In this document: piece by piece, positions 1-9,187 of the stretch
How positions within the stretch are numbered: the stretch's first letter is position 1
How the letters are laid out: each line of letters starts with the position of its first letter
NCBI GenBank assembly: GCA_001970855.1
Contig: LSSN01002091.1
Location: 1 to 15,023, forward strand
DNA: 15,023 bases
Origin: Smittium culicis
Lineage: Eukaryota > Kickxellomycota > Harpellomycetes > Harpellales > Legeriomycetaceae
Reading direction: 5' to 3'
Made by a program: the position numbers and the translations under genes
Notes under the pieces: generated by a model
What the model saw: the letters and a program-made list of their open reading frames with translations, nothing else
Told to the model about the DNA's origin: nothing
Database searches by the model: none

Positions 1-257
1 TTATGGCTGACGAAATTATTTTCAGCCAATAATAATTTTTTCGCGTTAATTTTTGATTTTTTCGACGGTACCTCGAGAGCGTCTAAAATCCACTGCGCTG
101 CGATCGGCATGTGGTCGGAGAGGTCTAAAAATCGGTTCGCTGTGCACCAGTTTGGGCGGCTGCTGAGCCCAGCATAGTATATGTGGTCGATCATTCGGCC
201 AACAGTACTCTTATTGTATCTCGACCCAGTCGATTTGTCACTTTTGCATGTTGGATC
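1..257 (-). pseudogene. LINE ORF2, C-terminal half of AP-like endonuclease (frame-shifted)
   Basis: This is the continuation of the endonuclease domain in a third frame, open from 257 to the window edge. It shows R-M-I-D-H-I at about 180-200, and L-S-D-H-M-P-I at about 100-125, the conserved SDHxPI motif that carries the catalytic His of the exonuclease-endonuclease-phosphatase fold. After it comes a Lys-rich linker that would lead to the reverse transcriptase. An in-frame TGA (258-260) and a frame change separate it from the upstream half. The catalytic Asp-His pair is intact, but no continuous protein can be made. Confidence 0.75.
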
Positions 258-286
258 TCAGTTACTAGCTTAAGAGTATACTTTTT

Positions 287-885
287 TTACGCTGATGCGT
301 ACATATTATAGTCCCCCAGCAATATTTGTATTTCAAAATTTTTATTATGATTTTTGTAGTTGTCCAAAAGCCCGGAAATCGATCGCTTTTTGATAATTAG
401 TGCGCTAAGGAACTGTACATTTGTTATTAAAAGCTCAAGTTTATTCCAATTTTTGGTGCTTCCAGAGACTATCCCAGATAGCCATGTAGGCGCAGATTTA
501 TATTTGCTAATTTCTAGTCCAATATTATTTTTTATTGCAAATAGTAGACCGGTACCGCCCCTGACGTGGTCGGCTTTGGCCTCTATACAGGTGTATCCTG
601 GTATGCGGGAGCGGTAAGTTTTTTTCGTTAAAAATGTTTCCTGGAGTGCCAGGATATCGGGCTTAGCACTATCCGACTTTGAAAAATTCAGATAGTGCTC
701 AAGTTCCTCTTTTACACTCTTTATGCCTCGTATATTGTAGGTCATAACCGTCAGAGTGTTGTTTTTTGTGCGATTTAACTTTTGATTTTTTTGGCCACTC
801 AAATTGGCTGATCGAAATTTTTGATTTTTTTCGCGCCTAATTTTCGCGCCCAGAGCTTTTTCAATATTATTTATTTCATTTTTTG
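287..885 (-). pseudogene. LINE ORF2, N-terminal half of AP-like endonuclease
   Basis: In LINEs this domain nicks target DNA to prime reverse transcription. In order it shows M-T-Y-N-I-R-G (motif with the catalytic Asn), L-Q-E-T (metal-binding Glu), R-I-P-G-Y, R-G-G-T-G-L-L-F, and L-L-G-D-Y-N-M (the GDxN catalytic motif). The first Met in this frame is at 802, but the frame is open upstream to about 885 with a Lys/Asn/Gln-rich stretch, so 802 is unlikely to be a real start. The segment is joined by frameshift to the ORF2 leader upstream. It ends in a TAA just after the GDYN motif, after which the domain resumes in another frame. Confidence 0.8.
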
Positions 886-1155
886 ATATGTTGATTTTTT
901 GGTGGTCAATGGAGTGAATTTCGTGCCTCCATTGGCCGTTACGTTGTCTGATTTTTTTACTGTAAACTGATGGTCTTTTAGGGTGCTATTTAGCACAATG
1001 TACCTTTTTACAGTATCTTTTTTGAGTTCTTGGACGTTGAGAACCAAGAATTTTTCGATATTTTTTCGGAGATTTTTTTTGAGATTTTGATATTTTATAA
1101 TTTTTTTTGAAGTTTTTTGGTTCATATTTTGTGTTGAAGATTTTATGATCGTCAT
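871..1155 (-). pseudogene. LINE ORF2 N-terminal leader
   Basis: The ATG at 1155 shares its A with the ORF1 stop (TGATG), so I take it as the ORF2 start. The 94 residues are strongly basic and polar (Lys, Asn, Thr), without a recognisable domain. They lead towards the endonuclease, which begins in a different frame just downstream, so one frameshift lies near 870-885. The DNA is full of A-tracts of the type AAAAAATC, which are likely slippage sites. It could also be an unrelated chance ORF, but the exact stop-start coupling and position favour ORF2. Confidence 0.55.
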
Positions 1156-2477
1156 CAGTACTCTATATCAGAGATTTCCTGATGATTGGCGTCAGATTCA
1201 GGCTCTATAGCAGCTTTATTGCTTCCTGGAGGCGCCTTTTCTACATTTGTAACGAATTTATTAAATGTTTGATGTGATATTTGCCCCATTCTGGCTTTTT
1301 CTGCCATCAATGCGTGCTCTGATGGGGGGCTATTCCCATCAGAATCGCTTTTAGGGCTGGGATTTGGAGGTATGAACTCTTTTTTGATCTCCATTTGGGA
1401 GCTCATATCACTATCTACCGAGATATCGGAGAAATTGTCACTATTAATAGTGGATTTGGCTATTCTTTTGATTATAGACTGATAATTGTCATCATCACTG
1501 CCGTCAGACTCGGTATCATCATCTTATGATACTTTTTCATTAGAGCTGCGAGGCATCACAGCAATATTTAATGAGCTATCGGGAGGTTTTTTCAAGCCTA
1601 CGGTGCCCCTCAAGCGATTTATGGTGCCGGGTTTGGCTGCTTCAGCTTCATCATTGGTTGATACTTCAGTATCGTTGATGATTTTTGGCTTCTCAACCGG
1701 CTTTGAGCTGGGCTGAGCTTATGCGATCACTGATTTAGAATCATCAGTTCGGGGGGCGGCTGATACCGGTGGTGCTTCAGCGTTGGAGCTGTTAAAGCTG
1801 AATTTTATCTTCTGCATGTTCTCTCGTGCATTTTTTTTAATTTAATTTTTCTTGATTTTATGGCACTTGGATTTCCAGTGCCCGGCCTCCTTGAATTAAC
1901 GACATGCCTCCTTACAGCCCTTGTAGAAGATGTTTATTTTACCATTTTCATGGTCGAGGAAGCTTGGGAGGTCGACCTCCATGTTATTTTTTTTAACAAG
2001 TACTTTGATCCCATATGGGAGGTACTGGTTGTTGTCGAATCGGCGCCAAGCGCTGATATCCTTGATTTTGCATCAAGGCCCGAGCTCTTTTAGAATTAGC
2101 TTGGCCATTGGTTCGATTCCTACATCCCTGAAGTTTTGGATGTTTACTACAGTGATATCCTCCTCGATTTTCACTGTCTGGTATATGTCTATTGGCTTGT
2201 CGTTATAGACAAGCTTCGTAGACATTATATTGTTTGCGTCTTTTATGCTATTAAAAATCATGTATGTGGTGCCGGCGCTATGGTCGTCCTGTCTAATGTA
2301 TGACACGTCTTTAAGCGCACTGAATATGACCTCATGGGCGTCTATGTGGTTCCCTTTGAATTGGGCCCATGAGCAGCCGACTTTCATGTCGGAGCGGCCA
2401 GTGCAGAGCTTCTTAAGGCAGGTCATTTCTGCTCCAAAAAGCATATGCTTGATGGAAACCTCTTTACACAGGCTCAT
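1155..2477 (-). pseudogene. LINE ORF1 (nucleic-acid-binding, Gag-like), five internal stops
   Basis: From the ATG at 2477 the whole 1323-base stretch stays in one frame to the TGA at 1155-1157, interrupted only by stops at 2073 (TGA), 1896, 1842, 1719 and 1524 (all TAA). Residues 1-134 resemble the RRM-like part of LINE ORF1 proteins (a G-T-T-Y-M-I-F-N-S strand followed by I-K-D-A and K-L-V-Y-N-D-K-P-I-D-I). Next come Y-L-P-Y-G and the knuckle G-H-W-K-S-K-C. The C-terminal third is acidic and rich in Ser, Pro and Asp, apparently disordered. ORF1 proteins coat the element RNA in a ribonucleoprotein particle. With no frameshifts and only nonsense changes, decay looks moderate. Confidence 0.75.
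1863..1904 (-). other. Degenerate CCHC zinc knuckle in LINE ORF1
   Basis: The spacing is Cys-X2-[Phe]-X4-His-X4-Cys, ending in G-H-W-K-S-K-C. The second Cys position is Phe and an in-frame TAA sits just before it. Intact knuckles of this type bind single-stranded nucleic acid. This one has lost a zinc ligand. Confidence 0.65.
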
Positions 2478-2710
2478 ATCAGTCAGGTTTCCCTTTTTTC
2501 CTGCCAGGGTTTATTTAGCTGAGCTTTTTTGAATTTATATTTGTTTAATTATAATCTGGGATCATTGTTTACCCTATTTTGGTTATTAACCCTAGGATAA
2601 TCAGCAGTTTTGCTGTTTTGTACCTCATTTGTGCTCTATCGAGGGTCATTCCCCTTCACAACGTCGCTAAATAAGGTTCTAGCACGTTTTACGGGCTTTC
2701 TAATGACCAT
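2478..2710 (-). other. Probable LINE 5' leader
   Basis: Between the ORF1 start and the composition drop near 2710 there is no protein signal on either strand. In the ORF1 frame a stop lies a dozen codons upstream of the ATG at 2477, which supports that ATG as the start. Base composition matches the LINE body rather than the AT-rich spacer. The exact 5' end is unknown and could reach about 3000. Confidence 0.45.
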
Positions 2711-3120
2711 AATCAATTAAATTGGTGTTTTTTTTGTGCTTTTATTTATTTTTTGGTTTTTTTTGTATAGTCTTTTTTATGTGTCGCAGATTAATCGAAA
2801 TAATCAAATTCGTTAAATTCGGCGATTTAATCGCTTTTTTCTCCATTTGGCTAATTAAAACCGTGCACCAAATTTGGGCACTTACAATTTTATTGCAATA
2901 TTATAACTTTGCCTACAGAGACCAAACTTGTACCAAAATGTAGCTCTTGTCAAGCTCAACAAAGTTGTATTAATTAGTTAAATTAGATAGACACCGCGTT
3001 CGATGGTTATAGTCAATTTTAATTATTAAGGACGGAAAAAAAGTGAATAGTAGATAAGAAATAAAAATTCATAGATTCTCTAATCCTATTGACTCGCCCA
3101 ATAAAATCCTTTCTAAGACA

Positions 3121-3136
3121 GAGAGAGAGAGAGAGA
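3121..3136. repeat. (GA)8 microsatellite
   Basis: There are eight consecutive GA units in an AT-rich spacer. It is an ordinary simple repeat. Confidence 0.9.
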
Positions 3137-3253
3137 TTATACACAAAAATATAATTATTGAATGGTTAATTGTATTTTTAGTTAATAATTCAGTAGCAAA
3201 AAAAATCCGGTCTGTTAGATCTATGCAAAATGAACCGGAATTTATGATTATTA

Positions 3254-3297
3254 GATAATATAATAATAATAATATTAATAATATTAATGCTAATAAA
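3254..3297. repeat. AT-rich simple repeat (TAA/AAT units)
   Basis: An imperfect run of TAA and AATAT units lies in the spacer. It is low complexity, with no function visible. Confidence 0.7.
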
Positions 3298-5767
3298 TCT
3301 TGCTTTTAAAATTAGCACTAATTTTCAAATGAAGACAATTTGCTCTATTTATATATTTATTTGGATAATAAAACATAAGTAAACATTCATTAATCTCTTT
3401 TTCGTTTAAGCAAGTTTATTAATTGCGATAATTTGACTGATTAGAGTAAAAATTTCGATAACTAGTCATCAGTATATTATAAATATTGTCTTTTAAAGCA
3501 ATCCTATACCATCTCGAAATTATAAAAAGGTAATAATAGTTTTAAATCTTTCTGTGAAAAAACAAGATAGATGGGACTATCAAGTATTCAAAAATAATTT
3601 TTATGAATCCATAGTTTTTTAAACCAAACCATAAAGGCAAATGTTATATGTTTTAAGTTTTTCGATGATTTTATTAATAATAATTTTGGGAGTATATTTT
3701 GTTCTCAAATTCAATTATAAAAAATCCTTATATCTTTAATTTTGGCAAAAATTGATTAATTTATTTCGAAAATAAGTGAAAGCTTAATAAGGATAAAATT
3801 TAAAATTAAAATGCTCCAGATTATAAATAATCGGTGATTTATTTTATGGTATCAATAAATATTTTAGTATTTAAGTTAATTTAATACGTAAAGTGAAATG
3901 ATGTGATAGTTAAATATAAAGGTAATAGAATTGATTTTCTCATTCTACAACTAAATTATAAATAAAAGTCTATATTTAAAGATATTTTAAGATTTCATTT
4001 ATATAAACGAAAAAAATAACTGAGCTAGATCGAAAAAGGAAAACTTGAAAATATTTTGATTAAAAAAAGTAAGATATTATCTCAGCGACTTTAATATATT
4101 TGGATAAATATTATACTTATTAAAATTACATGATAATAATTTGGATGAATTATAACTATTAATTTTTTCTTATTTTTTTAATAAATATCATCTTATCAAG
4201 CATAAAAATGTAAATAAATTTAAATCCGTGTTTTATAATTTTTAAAATTTATTTAATATTTTGATAGATCTATGTAAAGGAACAATCCAGTATCTAGAGC
4301 TTGGTGAACAAAAAAATTCTAATTCGAAAGTATAAATCAATGCGAACGACTCGAAACGGTTATCAACGAGGTTTTCACTCGAATCCATGCTCCTCAGCAT
4401 TATTTATTAATTAATAATATTCGAATATTAAGTTGATCTTCAACATTAAAAAAGTTTTAAAGAATTTATGATGAAATAAAGAAATTTAAATAACCTATAA
4501 ATATTCCGCCTAAATCCACTTTGGGAAAAGTGCTTTTTTTTTTTTGAATAAGAATTTAAAAATATCGATTTACTATTTCCTTTATTAAAATATATATTGG
4601 AAACTTTACAATAAGAAAATCTCAATAAAATAAAATATAAATAAATTAATTCAAATGATTTTTTTATATATCTATATAGTATAACGTATAAAAAACATCA
4701 ATTAAAACCGTTTCGTTTGAATATTTTTGTTAATAACATTTTTATTTTGAGCATTTTTATTGAATATAAAAATGTTTATGCTACATGATATTCCAATTAT
4801 ACCATTTTTTAATAAATTATAAGGGTAACAGTTGATGCGAAATAAGTATGTTAAATCATATAATAACTTACACTCATCATTTATCGATCAAGATTTTATG
4901 TTAATTTAATTATAAATAAAATTATAAATCTTCAGAAATTATACTTTTTAAAACCAGATTTCTAAAGTTGATTTTTGGAATACTGGATATCTGATAATAG
5001 ATTTTTAAAATCTATCTAGTAGGCTAAAAATTCTGGAAAATAACATCATATGATGATATATAACTATCACCAAATTTATAATATAGTACTCTCGAATATC
5101 ATGTCGTTTAGAGATTTATGTATTTATTACAGCCATAAATTGGTTTATATACTTAACTATTTTTCGCGCGCAGTTTTCATCAATAAAATTTTTAAAATTT
5201 CTAATTTCTATTGGTTTGGTTCCAAAAACTTAAAATCGGATATTTTAATACATATAAAATTTTAACTGATTCTAGGGATATTATTTTTTTCAAATAAAAA
5301 TCTAAATTGATTATGGCATCATTTTTTGATATTTAAATTCCGTTACTTCCATCTCTACTATAAGTCAACAAAAAACTTATTAATTTTAATTTTACTATCG
5401 ATAACGCTCTGAATTTCTGATGGTGTATGAATAAGCAAATTGAAATCAGCAAATATAATTTTCTAGTTATACTTAAATTATAATAATAAATTTCCCCTAT
5501 GCTTGAGCTTATACTTAAAATGGAATTACGTTAAAAATGAAGAATCAAAATTAAATTATATTTATTAAATTTATTTCTATAATAAATTCTTGAATTTAGA
5601 ATTCTAGAATATCAATATAATCCAAAATAATATTCAGTGTATATGACATATAATGGAAAAATTTTAAAAATTTTAATTTTTTTTTCCTGTAATGCAGTAA
5701 ATTATTTATTATTTCTTTGCTTCAACCGTTAAAATTTGTAATTTTTTTCTGGCTGAGGTTATACTTT

Positions 5768-5956
5768 TTAGTTTTTCTTGCTAGATGAATATTTTTGAGC
5801 AGATGTTTCTTTGGCCGAGTCTGTGTATCCTAGCCACTTTAGAAGAAATACCTTAACTTCAACGCTGTCAAAAAATAGTCTTTGTTTTTTTGAATCATTG
5901 ATTTTGCGATTTATTGTTCTCGTAATATTATAGTTATAGATATCCTTATAGGAATT
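5768..5956 (-). pseudogene. Chromodomain-like remnant (probable Ty3-type integrase tail)
   Basis: A short open frame (62 codons between stops) contains I-N-R-K-I-N-D and then V-F-L-L-K-W-L-G-Y-T-D-S, which matches the chromodomain core (Y-L-V-K-W-x-G-Y-x-D-S, then E-x-T-W-E). The Trp of the TWE motif is Ser here. Just upstream in another frame is I-L-K-P-V-H-K-I-P-I, which resembles the segment before the chromodomain in chromovirus integrases (S-L-L-K-P). Chromodomains bind methylated histone H3 and steer integration of these elements into heterochromatin. A host chromodomain gene is the alternative. No start codon or further integrase is visible. Confidence 0.45.
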
Positions 5957-6220
5957 TTATGAACCGGCTTTAAAATTTCTGATAATCACATTTTTTTTCC
6001 CGCCCAGGTGTTACCGGAATTAGAATCTCTATTTTCGACATATTTTTTAATTTTATAGCTCAATAAAAATCTAGTATGAAAACACAATGAGTGATCCCAT
6101 TTCATTAAATTTTCATTGAAGGAAATAATCATTTTAGACACTGTAGTAGATTGAATCTGAAATATAATTAAGTGTTAATTTGAGTTGCAAGAATATCCAC
6201 GCGTGTATCTAATTCATTAT
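5957..6220 (-). other. Possible further coding remnant upstream of the chromodomain
   Basis: On the minus strand a frame of about 50 codons runs from about 6130 to 6000. It contains K-W-D-H-S-L-C-F-H-T-R-F and N-S-G-N-T-W-A-G, and is less AT-biased than the spacer. I do not recognise it. It may be part of the same decayed element, cut off at 6221 by the DIRS insertion. Confidence 0.25.
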
Positions 6221-6542
6221 AATATTTTTAGTTGAATGAAATGAAATCTTATTATTATGCTTGATTGGAAATATAAAATTATGTGTGTTTTCTAATTTTT
6301 ATATAATTTCGAAACCTTTCCTAGATGCTAAATACTTTAACCCAAAATTTTTTTTCAAAAGTTCTAAAATGTTCGAAATTTCGTTATATGAAATTGAAAA
6401 TTCAATAATATTCTAGAAAGTTCAAATTCAGTGAAAAAATTTCGTTGAAAAATGAGGGTTAAAAGAAAGAAATTTTTTTTTAAAAACAAAAGCAAATAAA
6501 AATAAAAATATGTAAACCGTCTATTTCTCCAGTTTTCTTGTA
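6221..6542 (+). repeat. Left inverted terminal repeat of the DIRS element
   Basis: Bases 6244-6542 are, by eye, an exact reverse complement of 10305-10603 (299 bases with no mismatch). Outside this, about 20 more bases match the right end with a few differences and a small indel. The inner boundary is sharp: after 6542 the two sides diverge. The repeat is AT-rich, with many TTC/GAA units. Confidence 0.95.
6411..6423 (+). promoter_or_regulatory. Heat-shock-element consensus in the left ITR
   Basis: The sequence TTCTAGAAAGTTC fits TTCnnGAAnnTTC, three perfect alternating units of the heat-shock factor binding site. More TTC and GAA units follow within 20 bases. DIRS-1 of Dictyostelium is known for heat-shock-type promoter sequences in its terminal repeats, so the position is meaningful. 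Function here is inferred. Confidence 0.5.
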
Positions 6543-6685
6543 CTCCTAACTATCTATTCTTTCGCTATGTATACAACCAGCATATATAAATAATTAAACT
6601 AATTAAAGCAAAAATTAAGAATAATACAAAAAATTTGGAAGGAATTGTTCGTTAAATCCCATACTGTCTTACAGTTCCGGAGGGA
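6543..6685 (+). other. DIRS leader between left ITR and Gag remnant
   Basis: About 140 bases lack a coding signal. They include a TATA-like stretch (catatataaataatt, near 6582) that could serve as an internal promoter, though at this AT content it may be chance. Confidence 0.35.
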
Positions 6686-7299
6686 AAATGTTCACAGTCA
6701 GACACAGCGTCAGTCCCGGAGTCTGTGGATAAGGATTTCTCAGTATCCCAAATCATAGAAATAACACTTCCCGCAGACATGGAACTCTACAAATAGCTAC
6801 AAGAAGCTATTCCAACGGCTATGGAAACCTATTCAAATACCCTCTGTCAGAAATCAATCTGGTGAAGTTCTTATCCGTCTTCCCCAGCAGCTCTGCCATT
6901 AAATATTACCCTTCTGCGGTCAATATCAAGTTTTACATCACCTCAAGACGCACTGAACCCGTTATGTACTATGAACAGTAAAGGTTATTGGCAGTAACCA
7001 GGTTGATTGACTTTTTTTTGCACGATTGCATACAAGGTGGCAATCAAGTACCAGTTTCCAAGGTTATTGAATTTGTCAATTCAATCAGGGTGCTCTTGGA
7101 TGACGCGAAAACGTACCTCAGTCAGTGCAGGATCATTCAGACATACAGAGATACGGGTGTTGAAACTGACACGTCGCAACTATGTTCAGAACACAAGAAT
7201 TCTCTTATCGACACAAGCAAATTTTTTGATGTAAAAACCAACCAGTATGCAGCTCAGAAGATACAAGAGCTGCCGGTCTCGCAGGTTCGAATACACTAA
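6686..7299 (+). pseudogene. DIRS ORF1, Gag-like protein remnant
   Basis: This is the first coding island after the left repeat, in at least two frames. From 6686 it reads ...A-S-V-P-E-S-V-D-K-D-F, with a stop in the middle. From 6838 a second frame runs to 7299 with one TAA at 6979, including P-L-S-E-I-N-L-V-K-F, I-K-Y-Y-P-S-A-V and F-V-N-S-I-R-V-L-L-D-D-A-K. Position and general pattern suit the Gag-like ORF1 of DIRS elements, which is poorly conserved, so the assignment rests mainly on context. No zinc knuckle is seen. Confidence 0.6.
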
Positions 7300-7478
7300 C
7301 CAATTATCATTCCCAAATCTCGAAAAATTACAATAGATCCAGCTGACACAGATCCAAGAGTCATAACAGGTGCAAGAACAGGCTCATCCTCGTTTCAATA
7401 CTTCAAAGTATAATTTTCGGAGCGGCAGCAGCATCAGCATCAGACACCGAAAGTAGGGCACAGACTGAAGCCTTTCAG

Positions 7479-8277
7479 GAAAAATGTAAGAAGCTTACCG
7501 ATCATCAATGGTTACTACAGGCGATCAAGGGTTGGTTTCGAATTATCTTCAATTCGCATTCTTCGACAACCAAGCAGCCAAAGCTGCGAGTGAAGATCTT
7601 ATAGAAACTTCCAGAAAAGATAATCGAGAAAGAAAATACAGACGATCTCTCCAAAAAAGTTTTAGAGGAAGCAACATCACAGCAGCCATGATACTTCTCA
7701 AAGTATTCACCGTCCCAAAGAATAATGGAGGAAGACGGATTGCCCTCAACCTGAAACCTCTGAACCAGTACATCCCCGAGCAGCATTTCAAGATGTAATC
7801 ACTCAAATACATCTCACGAATGTTGCGAAATGGAGACTGTATGATAAGAATCGACCTCAGTGATGCTTTTTTTGGGTGTGCTCATCAATATGGTGTCTAG
7901 AAAATGTCTCATTCACATGGGATCATCGCATCTATCAGTACAGGATACTCCCATTTGGTGTATTCTTTTTTCCAATAGTATTTACCTAAACGCTAAAACC
8001 GGTATTAAAGCTGGGAAAAGTTAAAGAAATCCGAATCTCGAGCTATTTGGACGGTTTTCTGATATTGGGATCAACCATAATCAAGTGTATTAAGTACTCT
8101 AAGGTAATTTCAAACAAGCTATCCAAGCTGAGGCTAATTTTAAACAACGAGGAGTCTTCAATAGACTCCAAGCAGTATATCAGTCATTTGTGTGTGGAAA
8201 CCAAATCCCGCCAAATGTGCTTCAGGATTCTGAAGCAGAAACTCAGGGATCTCAAGAAAGGCAATTAGAATAATCAG
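7479..8277 (+). pseudogene. DIRS reverse transcriptase, frame-broken
   Basis: The RT would copy element RNA into DNA. In order: a lead-in L-T-D-H-Q-W-L-L-Q-A-I-K-G (about 7500, one frame) and L-S-K-K-V-L-E-E-A-T-S-Q. After a frameshift come V-F-T-V-P-K-N-N-G-G-R-R, L-N-L-K-P-L-N-Q-Y-I and H-F-K-M, a TAA, then I-R-I-D-L-S-D-A-F-F (catalytic Asp, about 7850). After a further shift come Y-R-I-L-P-F-G-V (about 7942), V-F-T-stop-T-L-K-P-V, and I-S-S-Y-L-D-G-F-L-I-L-G (8038-8070). The wording N-L-K-P-L-N and H-F-K-M is typical of DIRS/Ngaro RTs and unlike Ty3, LINE or Ty1 RTs. The catalytic Y-x-D-D is Y-L-D-G. It needs at least three frameshifts. Confidence 0.88.
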
Positions 8278-8284
8278 GGATGGA

Positions 8285-9109
8285 ATGAAGGCGCTGATTT
8301 GCATAGCTTCTTTCATTGGGGAGAAAAAGGCAGTGAATATCGCCCTTCATCTGTGATGACTCATGAGCAGGAGACTTTTGGAGCTCAAGAACTGCCCTGC
8401 GGACCACGCGGTATTAGATCTCAGAATTATCTTTATATCAGTCAGCTCTAGAAAATTCGGCCTTGTGGAGAGACCACCTAAAGGGATAAAATGAACTGAG
8501 TTTCCTCCCAGAGATCCCTGAATTTTATATCTACACTGTTGCGAACGACTTCCATTGGGGGATAGTAATTGTTCAGAGCAAGTACATAGAAACATCAACC
8601 AAATCAAAGTCCAAACTTTAGATAAATGCAAAATAACTACTAGAAATATAAAAGGATATCATGATGCCTTAGATAACGAGCAGAAGAGTGATTTTTATTT
8701 GCGACAAAACCTCTATATGCTCGACATATCGGAGCTGATGTGGAGAAAATGCATCAACAATGAGACCAGGGTACAGATCCAGTACTTAAAATTCCAGCTT
8801 AATTTTGAAACCCAAATAGTAGATATCGATAAAATTGTTTCAAAAATACTTTGTTCCTAACGACATCGACATTTTTGATAGCAAAACCAATCACATACTT
8901 ATCAAAATTTTGAGTTAAAAACACTGCCCTTAAGAATCCAGGACGATTGAAATAAATAACAATTTTACGGAGTGGACGAACTCATACATGTTTCCACTGT
9001 GGAATCTGATCCAGAGCACTTTAAAAAAGATCCGCCAGGAGAGGACTACATCAAATCTAATCACGCCTTTCTGGAGATCAGACCCGTGGTATCCGGATCT
9101 AAAGAAACT
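8285..9109 (+). pseudogene. DIRS RNase H and its C-terminal extension, frame-broken
   Basis: From 8285 one frame reads I-A-S-F-I-G-E-K-K-A-V, then two TGAs and R-R-L-L-E-L-K, the usual RT to RNase H connection. From 8520 another frame gives I-Y-T-V-A-N-D-F-H-W-G, matching T-D-A-S-x-x-x-W-G of RNase H with the first catalytic Asp replaced. After stops come I-N-A-K-stop-L-L-E-I and R-R-V-I-F-I-C-D-K-T-S, matching the second catalytic Glu and third Asp regions. The same frame resumes at about 8850 with D-I-D-I-F-D-S-K-T-N-H, then M-F-P-L-W-N-L-I, K-K-I-R-Q-E-R and S-D-P-W-Y-P, the signature block after RNase H in DIRS and Ngaro elements. Open stretches in other frames here are shadows. Confidence 0.82.
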
Positions 9110-9187
9110 ATAAATTTCTTCACCAATCAATATCCATCCTTCAGCAGTCATCACAGACCCGAGAAGCGGAAAATCAGCGACTATACG

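Larger units (their letters stand above)
1..2710 (-). mobile_element. Decayed LINE (non-LTR retrotransposon), 5' part
   Basis: The block reads on the minus strand as 5' leader, ORF1 with a CCHC-type knuckle, then ORF2 starting with an AP-like endonuclease. This is the layout of two-ORF LINEs. The reverse transcriptase expected after the endonuclease would lie beyond the left edge. The 5' limit near 2710 is only a composition boundary: bases 2580-2710 are clearly richer in G and C than what follows, although a moderately GC stretch continues to about 3000. No poly-A tail or target duplication can be seen because the 3' end is outside the window. All ORFs carry stops or frameshifts, so this is a dead copy. 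The clade is not assigned. Confidence 0.8.
2711..5767. other. AT-rich spacer without recognisable genes
   Basis: This is about three kilobases of very AT-rich DNA with stop codons in every frame. Short open frames at 2722-2943 and 5050-5265 have Phe/Leu/Ile/Tyr/Asn-rich translations, as expected by chance at this composition. Visible items are a (GA)8 microsatellite at 3121-3136, a TAA/AAT-rich simple repeat near 3254-3297, a less AT-rich patch at about 4260-4410, and a short hairpin followed by twelve Ts at 4517-4545. Confidence 0.7.

Noticed and set aside
360..617. Plus-strand open frame opposite the endonuclease
   Set aside because: It is a shadow of the minus-strand AP-like endonuclease, which carries all the family motifs.
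1486..2532. Plus-strand open frames at 1486-1716, 1860-2093, 1930-2208 and 2230-2532
   Set aside because: They lie opposite LINE ORF1, whose minus-strand reading has recognisable RRM-like, knuckle and acidic regions. The plus-strand translations show no domain.
2722..2943. 73-codon open frame with a hydrophobic start resembling a membrane segment
   Set aside because: The Phe/Leu run comes from a T-rich tract. There is no supporting context and the rest is unremarkable.
5050..5265. 71-codon plus-strand open frame
   Set aside because: The translation is dominated by Ile, Tyr, Asn, Phe and Lys, as expected from AT-rich noncoding DNA. No motif is seen.
7505..7812. Open frames on the minus strand and the first half of the plus-strand frame at 7508
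   Set aside because: The true lead-in to the RT (L-T-D-H-Q-W-L-L-Q-A-I) is in a different plus-strand frame. Only the part after about 7688 of the 7508 frame is genuine RT.
8555..8860. 101-codon plus-strand open frame
   Set aside because: The RNase H motifs in this interval read in another frame despite its stops, so the longer open frame is a coincidence.
8546..8960. A Dam-like methyltransferase domain, as in some DIRS elements
   Set aside because: The interval is filled by RNase H and its extension. No methyltransferase motif such as D-P-P-Y is visible.
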